DNA of 64,000 bases, taken from assembly GCA_944739405.2 (NCBI GenBank), contig OX123196.2:54226196-54290195 (forward strand). The letters run 5' to 3'. Of this stretch, positions 30,106 to 41,150 are shown one piece after another. The notes beneath the pieces are model-generated. The model was not told where the DNA came from. It was given only the letters and a program-made list of their open reading frames with translations, and made no database searches. Origin of the DNA: Euclidia mi. Lineage: Eukaryota > Arthropoda > Insecta > Lepidoptera > Erebidae. Within the stretch, counting starts at the first letter, position 1. Each line of letters starts with the position of its first letter. The translations under genes and the position numbers were made by a program.

Positions 30106-31224
30106 TTTCAGGCATGGAATCACTGCAAAACTATTTCATCCTGGTTTACAAAATGTAGTAACAATAGCTTACATGTATATGAGCTTGGCACTATTGTAAG
30201 CTGCAGCAACTGCTTGACACCAGGCAGGTGGTATGTCCATTTGTCTCCATATAACATAAAATACATACATTTTTAATTCATCTACAATTTTGACTTGCAT
30301 TTTATTAAATTCTCTTTTACAAAACACATACCGACTTACTCGGGGACTTTTGTTTATTTTTCTGTAGGTACACGAATTTTGGGCATACGGACGCTGGTTG
30401 TTGAAATTATTTACAGTCGTACAAAAGTTTGTTCGTACTGTGAGTTCCAAAATAAAACGATTAAAGCCATTAGTAACACTGTCACGCTTACATACATAAC
30501 AGATTGATTTTTATGACAGAAATATTATATTGTCAATAACTGAAAATGAGTAATGAAATAGACTTGGGCAGACGCAACGCAAAAATGTGTGCAGTTTTAA
30601 TTGGTCTTTTGTTTTACAAGAATTTCAGTCGCTATCAGACTCTACAATATATTGATCTGCATTTTTGATAATATTACGAAAAAATGTTTTTAAGTTTAAG
30701 TGAGTTTTTTTATGTATTTGTATTCAGTTATAGCTGTACATTCACCCCTGAAAATATTTTGCAAATGCATATCAACAGCCTGTATACATCTTGTAATAAT
30801 AAGTAAAAATAGCATACACATTGCAAATTTAGCTCCAACTTACTGGACGTGAACATTAAAGTAGATTACTGGAAATTGCGTGGAATCTTTTCGGAATGCT
30901 TACGTTGTCAAAAAAAAAAACGAAGTTCCAAACTTTGGCTTAGCAGTTTTGTCTAAAATCAGTTTAGTCACGACATTCGATTTGTAAGTTCAAATCTTGG
31001 ATCAGGTAAAATAGTAAATACACGCATATAAGTGGCGCAGCCGCAAGGCATGACAGTACCTCATATATAAGGTAGTGGCGTCACTTTTTAGTTACAGTAA
31101 GTGATCTAGCTTTCAGCAATAAAGGCGTTTATTTAAGTCTATTCTTTTATTTAATCTGAGGTATTTCAAAGTGTAATAGATCGGTGACATTCATCGTCAT
31201 CATCAGCAGGCATGTTTATATACT

Positions 31225-31485
31225 AGGACAGTATATAAACTGGCCTGCTGGTATGGTCATGGGCTCCTCCTAACTTTAAGAAGGGTAAGGCCATAGATTT
31301 TCACGCTGGCCAACATTATGGAGAACTCTCAGACATGCATCTGCATGTCGCTTGCCGATTATAATTAACAATTTAACTAGCACTTAATTTTAAAAAGTCA
31401 TCTCCACGTTTCGTGAATTCGAACTCGCGACCCTGTGCGTAGCAGTATGTAAGTCTCTCCACTAGGCTTTGGCTAGTTACATTCT
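31225..31485 (-). mobile_element. tRNA-headed SINE copy
   Basis: On the minus strand: AGCCAAAGCCTAGTGGAGAG ACTTACATACTGC (A box), then GGGTCGCGAGTTCGAATTCA CG (B box), then ATGCATGTCTGAGAGTTCTC CATAATGTTGGCC. The body differs from families 1-3. It probably ends near CAGCAGGC (31203). Confidence 0.65.
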
Positions 31486-31989
31486 AAATTTAAAAGAAGC
31501 TTCAACGTTATGTACTATCCAATTTCAAACATATCGTTGTTCCTTATTCATTCTACGCGGCGGCTTCATTGGACGTAAACAACGTTAAATGTTTTATCAG
31601 CCGCTTGTCGGAGCCCTTAATATGATTTATTCGCGACTATAATACCTCGCTTACCGCTAAAAATACATACCGTTTATAAACATGGATTTGTTATAGGCGA
31701 AGGTTATCGTGGTATAAGTTACTTTGTATGAAAACCTTTTTGCTTTTCTTTTTTATCTAGAGATTATTTACTTTTATAGCTTTAGGTGGTAGATCTGGCT
31801 AGGGATCTATCTAAGGTTTAATATATAGTATGCGTCGCTATCTGTTAGTGCTTGACTAAATTTCTAAAGTTTAAAACTGCCAGCTTGTTATTTTGTTTTT
31901 TATTTGCCGAATTCCAAGACCAAGCACTAACTCTACTATTTACTTTCAGCATAAATAGAGATAATTTCGGGTACTTAAACATTCGTACA

Positions 31990-32125
31990 TATTTTTATAG
32001 ATAAACAAAACGGTTAGACACAAACGCAGAATAAGTAATCGAGAAAATCATTAAAAGATTTGTCCTTGATAAGAATCGAATCCAAGACCTCATACAGAAC
32101 CCTTTCAGGCCTTAAGACAACAGCT
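31990..32125 (-). mobile_element. SINE head fragment
   Basis: Minus strand GCTGTTGTCTTAAGGCCTGA AAGGG.. and B box GAGGTCTTGGATTCGATTCT TATC. Degenerate; body not assigned. Confidence 0.45.
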
Positions 32126-32168
32126 AGGATAGGGTAGTTTCCAGGGTCTAAAATAATTACATTTTATT

Positions 32169-32400
32169 TAGTCCGTATTTTAGATTATAAAAAATGTTGG
32201 ACACGTATTTTTTCTTTTTTCGATTAAATAAAAAATAACAAAGATATAGCCCATTAAAGTTACGTGTGACAATGACGGAAAAAATGCAGCACGGCGTGAC
32301 GTTATACGTAACTTTAATGAGCTATATCTTGGTCATATTTGGTTTAATTTACAAATAAAAAAATACGTATCGCTTATTTTTGAATAATATAAAGGACGAA
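32169..32400. mobile_element. MITE with long imperfect inverted repeats
   Basis: The left half (AGTCCGTATTTTAGATTATA .. GATATAGCCCATTAAAGTTA CGT) pairs with the right half (ACGTAACTTTAATGAGCTAT ATC .. TATAAAGGACGAA) over about 110 bp, with the best match in the inner 23 bp. It is a palindromic, non-coding element. Confidence 0.75.
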
Positions 32401-32617
32401 CTTATAAATTTTTTTTCGTCAACTAGCCTATTCAATACACCACGTATAAGTTAGCACAAAATCCGTACCTAAGTATTATTTTCTCGACAGTAGTCCGGAA
32501 CACTAATTAGCTAACTTCCTAACAATACGTATTCTCGCTATATTGTTTCCGTAGAAGGCTGTATTTCCCTTAAATATCATGTATATTAATTCTTTAAGCA
32601 ATACATTTTATTTTATA

Positions 32618-33010
32618 CTAGCTTTTGCCCGCTGCTTCGCTCGCGTAAATTAAGCTTTGATAAAATGTTTTGTACGAATTCCCCTACACTCCTCAAGGAA
32701 CATACCTGCCACATTTCACCTACTTGCGCCCAGTAGTTTCGGCTGTAGCGTGTCTGTCAGTCAGTCAGTAACGCAAGGATTTTATTTGTACAGACAGAAG
32801 ATTAAAGTGATTACATTACTTATTTTACACAAACTCTGACTCCCTTTTCTAATCTCTTAGGGAGAGAATGTCAAAAAAAATCTTTGGGTTGGTTAACTTC
32901 ATTTGAGGATCCAATATGGAAAGAACGCAGTTAATCCCTTGAAGTAGTTTCGGCAGTAGCGTGTCTGTCAGTCAGTCAGTAACGCAAGGATTTTATACAT
33001 ACAGAAAAGT
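32618..33010 (-). mobile_element. Helitron 3'-end copy, minus strand
   Basis: Begins at CTAG (32618) followed by CTTTTGCCCGCTGCTTCGCT CGCG; includes GTAGTTTCGGCTGTAGCGTG TCTGTCAGTCAGTCAG twice (32740 and 32946), so the copy holds an internal duplication. Close relative of 23488-23900. Confidence 0.75.
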
Positions 33011-34200
33011 CGATGCTTATACTTGTAGCAAATCCTGCATTACATAGGTATGGGACTGTAACGGTTACTACAAATAAGACACTACCACTGACGACGTCCA
33101 ATGGTTATCGAAGATACGTTTAAAGAACCTGAATCACGCTATAAAAATATCCACACGCGATTTAGGTATATACAAATTATCGACTATATCTGTCGGACCA
33201 AAATCTATCAGACACGATCACCTGGCCTGGTTAGATGATCCTTCCTCTAATTTTAAATATACTACATTTAATTCCTTCAAATAACTATGTGTCCAACGGT
33301 TTCAAACAAGAACCAGATCGATAACAACAAGCTATGGATCACACAAAGTGCTCTACGTTTGGGAATCGAAACTATAACACTCAACGCATCGCTAAACGGC
33401 GAGAAAGTGAGTCATAATCATAATGTTAATTTAGATCCTAGAAAAATTTTCACCGGTTGAGTATTTTTTTCACGCTTTACATACTGAAAAAAAGCGATCG
33501 ACGGTTGAACATTTTTACTCTCTAGTGGGTTACAAGTTAATGACCAAGTCACATAACATTAAATATAATAATAAATAAATTGCAGTAAGGAACCTCAGAC
33601 TTGGCTCAACTTTTTCTAGAGATTTCATTACTTTTTAGAGATAAACAAGCAGCTCCATCGAGACTTGGCAATTTTTTACAGAATGTTTTTGGTTGTATTT
33701 CCCTTCTTTTTGCAGAAAGCTGACAAGACTTATTGGGCTGATTGACTTATTAGATTTTCTTATTAGACACAGCTTTATTCTTTTTAGAAATATTTTATTT
33801 TGTTATAACAAATCATTCTTTTCTTTTTCCGGTTCTGACTCTTGTACACTAGTAACAGTTTAAGTTAATTCAAATCAAGCCAACGTCACAGGTTTGGAAA
33901 TAAACCCTGCCTTCCTACAAATAAAATAAATTTTGCTTTAGCGGCTGAACGTATTTACGATCTATAGTCACATTAGAATCGAATGACGAGTCAATTCCGC
34001 TACTTGACCATACATGGCGTATTCTCAGTGGTGGCAATTATAATGTTAATTGCTTTAGAGATATAGTTGACATTTGCGTGATCGGTCGATTTCTGCTCCT
34101 CCTCGGTCAAAGACATATTCGACTTAACCACATACCTATTTGAGTAGCGAAGAAGTTTTGAGAATGTTCTATTGAATAGAATCAATCCAAAATAAACTTT
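33011..34200. other. No gene recognised
   Basis: AT-rich, no long ORF, no repeat ends or pol III boxes that I can support. Confidence 0.5.
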
Positions 34201-34623
34201 ATCTTAATTAGGGAATGCAAATCTCGCGAGATTCGGGCTCAAGCGAGATCTCGCGAGATTATGAATAACAATACTGCGAGATCTCACCAATTTCGATATC
34301 TCGCGAGATTGGCAGTTTCGTATTTTTTTTTGCAAATAAATCGCTGTATTTGAATAAAGTAATAACCATTTTAAGTATTATAAAATAAACATTTATTTTC
34401 ACGTATTTTTCAATAGACTTTGTGCAACATGCATCAAACATTGTTTGACGTAAGTATCTGTCTACCTATAATTTTTTAATAAACTTTTACGGACGGATCT
34501 ATCAAATAAAAAATGAAAGAAATAACCAGTCTTCACTTCTAATATCAAACAAAAATCTTTTAGTAATAAAATTAAATTAAATTTATTTTGAATGAAAAAA
34601 TAAAATTTCGGATTCAACGCTAG

Positions 34624-35154
34624 TGCAGCAGGAGCGCGGGTCGTATTTCTCGACACGCCAACCTCAATGACATACTGCGCCGTGCTCTTGCCACCGCTGG
34701 CGTTCCAGCCCAACTTGAACCTCAAGGCTTGGCACGCGACGATGGCAAAAGACCAGACGGGATGTCGTTACTGCCGTGGAAGCTGGGTAGGCCTTTGGTA
34801 TGGGACGCAACATGTGTCAATACCCTTGCGCCATCTCATCTTCCCAGCACAGCAGGTTGTGCGGGCGCTGCTGCTGCTACAGCGGAGACACTCAAACGGC
34901 GCAAATATGTAAATCTAATAGGAGATTACGTATTTGAGCCATTTGGGGTCGAAACATTGGGGCCATGGGGTCCAAGTGCGCGATCACTTTTTAGAGATGT
35001 CGCAAAGAGACTTATAGACGCCTCGCGTGACCAGAGGGCTGGCACGTATTTGGCTCAAAAAATATGTATAGCCATCCAACGAGGTAATGCTGCCAGTCTT
35101 CTGGGCACGCTTCCAATTGATTGCGATGCGGATGAGTTTCATGACGCCTTCTAA
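34624..35154 (+). pseudogene. Captured coding fragment, probably retroposon C-terminal domain
   Basis: An open frame without a true start runs through SRHANLNDILRRALATAGVP, GLARDDGKRPDGMSLLPWK, PLVWDATCVNTLAPSHLP, YVFEPFGVETLGPWGPSA and LAQKICIAIQRGNAASLLGT to TAA 35154. I recognise this as a domain seen in many animal genomes next to reverse-transcriptase-like sequences, with a conserved RPDG..W...WD.T pattern that could be nuclease-like, but its function is not established to me. GC content is higher than its surroundings. It sits entirely inside the hAT element. Followed by about 600 bp of AT-rich DNA and a LINE-type 3' end. Confidence 0.6.
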
Positions 35155-35734
35155 ATATTAATTTTTAATTTTTTGAATTTTCCCTTGTATTTATTAATTC
35201 TTTTTTTTTATTATTTTAAGACAACTTAATTATATTGTTAATCATTTAAATAAATACATCGTCATTATTTAGTAAAAACGCTAGTTGGTAACCGTAGATC
35301 TCAGGCAGACATCCACGAACTGTAAAAGTTTGCGTTTTGACCCCCCGGATTCGTATAAATCCATTTATTTTTTTATTAATGCCGATACCGACACATTGCT
35401 GACCGGCACATTACTTGCGATGACTGGTCGATGGCGGTCTTATGGGCTGGTATAATTTTTTATTTATATTTAACTTCATCATTTCCATCATGGTTCTGAA
35501 CATTTGCGCGGGTTGCCTGCATTGTTGGGTGCATAATGTAAGTGGATGCTCCTGTTTCACCATGTCTATGTTCAGGAGGCTAACTAAATGAACATCAAAA
35601 TTTAACTTGATTATGCTTGAGTATCATGTAAAGTAAATATATACAAGTAACATAGAAGGTATAACAGTTGCAGCACCTTACAAAAGTTAAATTGTTATGT
35701 ATTATTAAGAACCTGGCGATAAAAAAGAGTGACC

Positions 35735-35898
35735 GTGAGTTTTATTGCCCGTTCTTTCTCATGGTTCTACGCCCTTGCTTTGCGAACGTGGCAGTAAATG
35801 TAAATGTAGAAGCATACAGTAATAATGTTTAAATTTGACGTTCATAAGTGTCACTTTGTGATCTAAATGAATAAAGGATTTTGAGTTTGAGTTTGAGT
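35735..35898 (+). mobile_element. LINE 3' end with (TTTGAG)n tail
   Basis: TCATGGTTCTACGCCCTTGC TTTGCGAACGTGGCAGTAAA .. GTTCATAAGTGTCACTTTGT GA .. AATGAATAAAGGATTTTGAG then TTTGAG repeats. A second copy lies at 63050-63200. With the coding fragment above it may form a single 5'-truncated LINE inserted in the hAT. Confidence 0.75.
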
Positions 35899-36332
35899 TT
35901 TGCAACTCCGTCCGAGTCAGTCCGCGCTTCGAATAAGACGTTTTTATGCTCGAGTGCAATCTCGTTAATCTCGCGAGATCTCGCACTTTTTTCGACCGAG
36001 ATCAATCTCGCTAAAAAAAGGCTGAGATCTCGCGAGAACGAGATAGCATTCCCTAATCTTAATTGTATAAGGTTGATTTTGACTAACCGTTCTATTAAAA
36101 TATATATTATTAATACTAAATTGAAACAAAATAAGACTTTTATTAGAAAACAATAAACATCGTACTTAGAGATGGTACGAAACACCTCCATTTTAAGATT
36201 TTTCTCCTACTATCAGTTTTCACTCCAAAACGGAAACATACGGCATAGCCAGGGAAATTTGAATTTGTCACGAGACGAGTAACTCGGGATCAGAGGGTTT
36301 ACCACGAGTTTTGCACTCGATCGTCACGGTGA

Positions 36333-36478
36333 CGATAGTATAGTAGACAGGAACAATTTCCATACATTTTCTAAAAGCGATAATTTCAACCCCTATCGGA
36401 GAGTTGAGATCGATAGAGTCCGTTTGGGGGCGCATTTAAAAAATGTATGGAAATTGTTCCCGTCGACTAGTCTATCGT
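36333..36478. mobile_element. Short inverted-repeat (MITE-like) element
   Basis: GACAGGAACAATTTCCATAC ATTTT (about 36348) is repeated inverted as AAAATGTATGGAAATTGTTC CCGTC (about 36440), with the outer parts ATAGTATAGTAG / CTAGTCTAT pairing imperfectly. Non-coding hairpin of about 145 bp. Confidence 0.65.
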
Positions 36479-36479
36479 C

Positions 36480-37892
36480 AGTGTGTAAAACACGTACTAG
36501 ACCCTCTGTTAAGACTTAAGCGTAACGACTCTTAATTGTGGACTCATGCCAGGCCTACTTAGCACTTCCACTGTTTTTGTGTTAAAATAAAGTCAGCGCC
36601 ATCTAGTGATGTGTGCTGATACCACTCCCAGTCCAAATTTTCCTATTACATTATATTCGGAACTATATGATCTAGCGACCTGAAATTTTGGATTTCAAGT
36701 GTGTAATTATAGTTTACTAGATTACGAAAATTTCAGCGTTCCAGTCCCATCCAGAGCTTCTGAAATAGGGATCTGAAAATGCGGCGAAATTGTTCCAGAA
36801 AAGGATGGTACGGCAGTGTTGCTTCGCGCTCGACTTGGTGGGGGCACTACCGTGCCCCCAGATTTTTTCATCAATACTAAGGCATATTATGCGGATTGAA
36901 TCTTCTTGCCATACAACCTATGTAGCAATGTTTTAACAATGGGCAGACCCACGAAATCACACCTTGGTTAACACGATAACATTCACTCTTCATTCTAAGA
37001 GGGAACCAATTTGAAACTTTCTCGAAAGTATCAGTAAGTTGTTCACGAAAGCTGATCACGTTATAATAACAAAAATGACTATAAATTATCTCACGATGGC
37101 AAGTCACGTTATATATAGAAAAACTCGTTAGGTAATCCGCATATAAAGAAAGTTTATGTGTTTTGTGGTACATATTCTAAAAAATTATTTTTTTTTTAAT
37201 TTCAGGCACTTGTCAGGTGGTTATAATGAAACAATTTATTTTTATCTTTCTGAGTGTGTGCACATACCATACTATTTATGGTCTGTGGTATGTATGTCTG
37301 TGTGTTATATATGCATGTGATAGTGGTGTATGAACCAGAAAAACATTCAAACAACTTGAGAAGAAACTAAAAAAGAAAACACCAAAGACGGTGATGACAT
37401 TTTCTATCAACTGAGGTTAATTTATAAGTACCTAGTTGACCGATAAAGCGCATCGGTAGTAGCACCGCCGCGCTTCCCTATGATTACTTTCGTTGCTGAA
37501 TAAAAACAAAATTATGTAATACAACCAAAAGCAAACACCTACATAGTTAATTAAGGTGTTTACCTCAACAAAGTTTTTCTACAAAATTGTTATTACTGTA
37601 TTTTTTGTACGATATTAACGATGTTTTTAAATGAAAGTTCATAATTTTGCGAAAAAATATACAGCCCTAACCTAAGTTCGGTAGCGCAACTTGATTATAA
37701 TTTTGTTCTAGTAAAGAATCGATTAATAACGAACGGCGGGGGTCGTGAGGGATGAAACGTCAACTCGTTTACAATGGGGCATTATTTAACAACCCGTAGG
37801 AGGCGACATACGGGAACGTATTGTGGGCGAGCGCGCTTTAATTATTTAGATAATGAACTAACGTTTGATCCAATGTGTATTATAATTGATTA
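36480..37892. other. No gene recognised
   Basis: AT-rich. The minus ORF 36877-37173 has no domain. A possible pyrimidine tract and AG acceptor at 37180-37205 is not followed by a supported exon. Confidence 0.5.
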
Positions 37893-37903
37893 TACTTTTA
37901 TAT

Positions 37904-38132
37904 GGGAAGCATAGGGTTCCCACCAAGAACTTAGGGTCCCAAGCCAACCTCACCTGCAAGTGGTGCACTTGCCGATCAACGGACGAGGCTCTGGCAAACA
38001 AAATGTCCCAATAAGCGGCAATAGGCTCGCCACGTATTACGTGGGATCAAAACACTGGCGAAAAGTGGGCGTTTAATATGCCTCTGCCAACCCCTTCGGG
38101 GAAACAGGCGTGAGTCTAAGTATGTATGTATG
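37904..38132 (+). mobile_element. SINE, family 4 (non-tRNA head, family 1 tail), 11-bp target duplication
   Basis: Flanked by TACTTTTATAT at 37893-37903 and 38133-38143. The head GGGAAGCATAGGGTTCCCAC CAAGAACTTAGGGTC has no recognisable pol III boxes. From about 38015 (GCGGCAATAGGCTCGCCACG TATTACGTGGGATC) onward it matches family 1 SINEs, and it ends CCAACCCCTTCGGGGAAACA GGCGTGAGTCTAAGTATGT. Because the duplication marks both ends, the head is complete as it stands. A minus-strand sister is at 58540-58748. Confidence 0.9.
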
Positions 38133-38176
38133 TACTTTTATATCGTATAGTAAAAATTGTCACAGGCGCCTAACCT

Positions 38177-38333
38177 AACAGAAATAATCCAGAGATTAAC
38201 AAAAATAGATTCTGGAATGTCAAATATATATTAAATATAGAAAAGTATAGATTATTCTAATTTTGGGAACGGAAAATTAGAATAAGCGATTATTCCAGAA
38301 TCTACTTTTGTTAATCTTTGGATTATTTCTGTT
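38177..38333. mobile_element. 157-bp MITE with 42-bp inverted repeats
   Basis: AACAGAAATAATCCAGAGAT TAACAAAAATAGATTCTGGA AT (38177-38218) pairs with 38292-38333 with two mismatches. An inner palindrome TTATTCTAATTTT / AAAATTAGAATAA surrounds GGGAACGG. Non-coding. Confidence 0.88.
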
Positions 38334-38339
38334 TTGCGT

Positions 38340-39220
38340 GAACAAAAGGACAAGAACTCAGGAAAGTAACTAAGATTTTGTAATAAGTTTAAGTCATTCT
38401 ACTTTGTTCCAACTTCCGTATAATGACCTGATCTCATAATTAAGTCTTCGCGAAATATAACTAGGAATCATGAGTAGTAAAAATGCAATAATCAGACATT
38501 AAAATTTAAAAATATTGAAACGGGCACAGGAATTATCCAGGCTATGAAAACAATATTTGTGATCACGTTATATATTTTTCGTACGGTGCTATACAAAATG
38601 TGTGCCACGTTGTGGCGAAATTACCACAAATTGTTCCCCAATCCTTCTGTCATTTCGACGTTTTTATAATAAATTAGCCAACACTCTTAAATTTTTTTCT
38701 GAATTGCTTTCTACATCTAATAAATTGTACACAGTATAAGGCCAATACTAAAATCCGAACTACATATTGTGTTTGTTTTATTTATGTCCTCATTAGGCAA
38801 CATTATTCAATTTTATATACCACTTTCCTCTTTTCCATACCTTATTTTTATTTTCTCTTTATGTACTAGCGTTTTAAAGCAAAACGCTTCACTGTATATT
38901 TCATAACCTCAAGATCCCTGGTGCGGTGAGCTCGATCCTTGTGATTTTACGACACCATTCAGCACTTTCTCAACTCAATTATTCTTTGTCCGATATTCTT
39001 TGATGCAACAGATTTTATTAGTGTTTTAAAATCTCTCTTTGATGTACTTCTTGGACGGACTTTTAGGTCTCCACGAGCAATTTTCTGATATAAGTATATT
39101 ACTTAAATTTTCTTTGAAATCGACCAACGTTGAAAGTATATTTCAGCTTAGGGAATAAGGAGTTAGAATTTACTACCATATATAATAGTGAATCAAGATT
39201 ATTCTAAGGTAATTTAAGCA
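38340..39220. other. No gene recognised
   Basis: AT-rich with no domain-bearing ORF, repeat end or pol III box. Confidence 0.5.
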
Positions 39221-39224
39221 GCCG

Positions 39225-39300
39225 CCTTGCCAGTTAGGCCCAGTGCGTACGCTCGGTATGTGGGTTCGATTCTCACACGGTACAGAACTTTGTGTGATCC
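39225..39300 (+). mobile_element. tRNA-like SINE head
   Basis: GCCTTGCCAGTTAGGCCCAG TGCGTACGC then GTGGGTTCGATTCTCACACG (B box). The following ACTTTGTGTGATCCTC is like the body starts at 21908 and 58255. Overlapping ORFs from 39227 and 39243 are shadows. Confidence 0.55.
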
Positions 39301-39479
39301 TCTTTTTTATGTTTGTCAATTCAACCACCGTGCCAACGGCTTTATCCTACATGCTGGATTTTCTAGAATTTTCTTTAAAAAATTACCGTGTGCGTCTTTC
39401 AATACCAAAAACTTTCCATTTTTGTCACAAAAAATAATACTTAAGCTCGTATAGTACAAAGCCTGTTCGATATTCATCA

Positions 39480-40340
39480 GTCACGGTTAACGACTCCAAT
39501 CCATTAATGCGAAGATTAAGACCAAGTTGTCTTTTTTTTTTTTTGTTTTACGAGGTGGAAAATCCCTTCGGATCCTGCGCAGGCCCCTCCAAGCCCACGC
39601 GGAGCGTCCCCTCCTGGATCCCTCTTAGCTTCACCGCGGGTGACCAATCCACGGTTACTGAGCCCCCCCACCACGACAAGGTGGAGATCCCACGGGGGGG
39701 GGGGGACCAAGTTGTCTGTTATTACCAATATTTTCCTCAATATGTTATCATCGCACGGTTTTAAGGATATCACTGTCTCGGCAATGAAGATTTGTGATGG
39801 AATTACTTTGATGTTACCAATTCTGGAACCAATTTTTCAAAGTCAGTGGGGTGAAGCAAATAGACTCTAAACGATTTCCTGATGACGTCGTTGTTTGCTA
39901 TACCAAAGACCATGTCTTTAGTTTATCTATTAAAAACTCTTATTATGATATGGAGTCTGACGATTACCCTACCAGTCGTCAATCTATTAAAGGGCACCCA
40001 CACTTTTTCTTCATGTATGGGAACGACATGGAATGGAATGAATAGATAAACCTTAAACCATAGTGGTAAGCTTTAATTTTAATGTTCTATTAAATTGTAA
40101 TGTTCTATTAAATTAACCAACCACGGTACTAGATGGCGCACCTGTTGCGACGTAACCACTTGCACTGGCTGTATACGAAATTACCATTGCCCGTCTAACC
40201 GGCAATAACTCTGGTTTAAATAAAAACATTGAGCAGTTTGCCCTTAACCTCTTTAAAGGCCAAGACTCTTTTGAGCAACCTTGTACTTACTGGGATAAGC
40301 CTATTTTCCGCGCTACCGATTATTCAGTGGAATGATTCGG
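39480..40340 (+). pseudogene. Unidentified decayed coding region interrupted by a retroposon
   Basis: Several frames join into one coherent protein if the insertion at 39533-39704 is ignored: INAKIKTKLSVITNIFLNML, then FKDITVSAMKICDGITLMLP up to 39870; after a frame change, RFPDDVVVCYTKDHVFSLSI to GNDMEWNE (40042); later VYEITIARLTGNNSGLNKNI, EQFALNLFKGQDSFEQPCTY and WDKPIFRATDYSVE ending 40335. The composition and the absence of low complexity argue for former coding. I do not recognise the family; a retroelement gag or another captured gene are both possible. Confidence 0.45.
39533..39704 (-). mobile_element. Short poly(A) retroposon with 13-bp target duplication
   Basis: Flanked by GACCAAGTTGTCT at 39520-39532 and 39705-39717. 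On the minus strand it begins with about 11-12 C, then CGTGGGATCTCCACCTTGTC GTGGTGGGG.. and ends GGATTTTCCACCTCGTAAAA C plus a 15-base A-run. Both ends match those of the longer copy at 56431-57042, so this is an internally deleted version. The long C-run at the 5' end is unusual. Confidence 0.9.
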
Positions 40341-40462
40341 TGGAACTTATGTTTGATATTTTATTTGTACTACTGAGATGGTTATTACTAATATAATAGG
40401 TAAGTACCTATGTACTTCATTTTAACCGCTTCTTTGGACGTAACACTAATTTAATAAGCTTA

Positions 40463-41094
40463 CAGTACTCGCCAATCTTTATGGCCGCTCTGAATGTAGC
40501 CATCGGTACGAACTTGCGCATGGTACAGTCGGTTGGACATGTCATAACCAAGAAAATATATTTGTAATTATTGAAAATTAAAACCTTCAGTTACGTTGTT
40601 AGATTAGCTATATTATATTGTTTAATTACATATTCAATCAAATTCGCGTAATGTAAATTCAGTTAGGTGAAGGGACTGTTAAGCCTAGACTTCTTTCCTT
40701 CTTCATAAACGTTAATAGTCATACACTATTTTCCATGTTTGGCGACGTAAAACATTAAAACGACCGCAAGGCATGATCAATGACAATGTTAACTATATCA
40801 GTACAAATAACAACAAGAAACAACGATAGCAACGGGAAACAATAAAGAAGTAACACTACGAAACTATTTTAAACGCGACGATACTGTCAGAGCTCAGCGA
40901 TTATGTGAGTCGTGTACGAACGTAGCACACTCACACTAATGCGCTGGAGGCGAGGACGCTAGCGGGTGGAAGACAGCGCGCGCGGGCGTGCCCTGCCTCC
41001 ACGCCCCGCGTACGTCCCGCTGATACCTGATTTTGTGTTCTGCGCAGCGCAATGCGGCTAGGTTCGGAGCGGCCATAAAGTTTGGCGAGTACTG
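40463..41094. mobile_element. Mariner-type MITE, 632 bp, TA duplication
   Basis: Ends CAGTACTCGCCAATCTTTAT GGCCGCTC (40463) and the inverse GAGCGGCCATAAAGTTTGGC GAGTACTG (41094), with one difference in about 28, flanked by TA on both sides. CAGT-type ends and TA fit Tc1/mariner. The interior has no transposase. Part of its right side (40930-41060) is GC-rich. Confidence 0.9.
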
Positions 41095-41150
41095 TACTTA
41101 TCGTTATTTCGTCACGTGTTAGCGGGGATTTGGTTTGTTTGTAATAGATA

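Larger units (their letters stand above)
34209..36055. mobile_element. hAT-type element with 8-bp target duplication
   Basis: Flanked by identical ATCTTAAT at 34201-34208 and 36056-36063, the 8-bp duplication of hAT transposons. Ends TAGGGAATGC / GCATTCCCTA. Subterminal ATCTCGCGAGAT palindromes occur at about 34221, 34247 and 34298 on the left and 35969 and 36027 on the right; repeated motifs near both ends usually serve as transposase binding sites. No hAT transposase (no dimerisation domain) is present. The interior is a foreign coding fragment and a LINE tail, so the element is non-autonomous. Confidence 0.92.
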
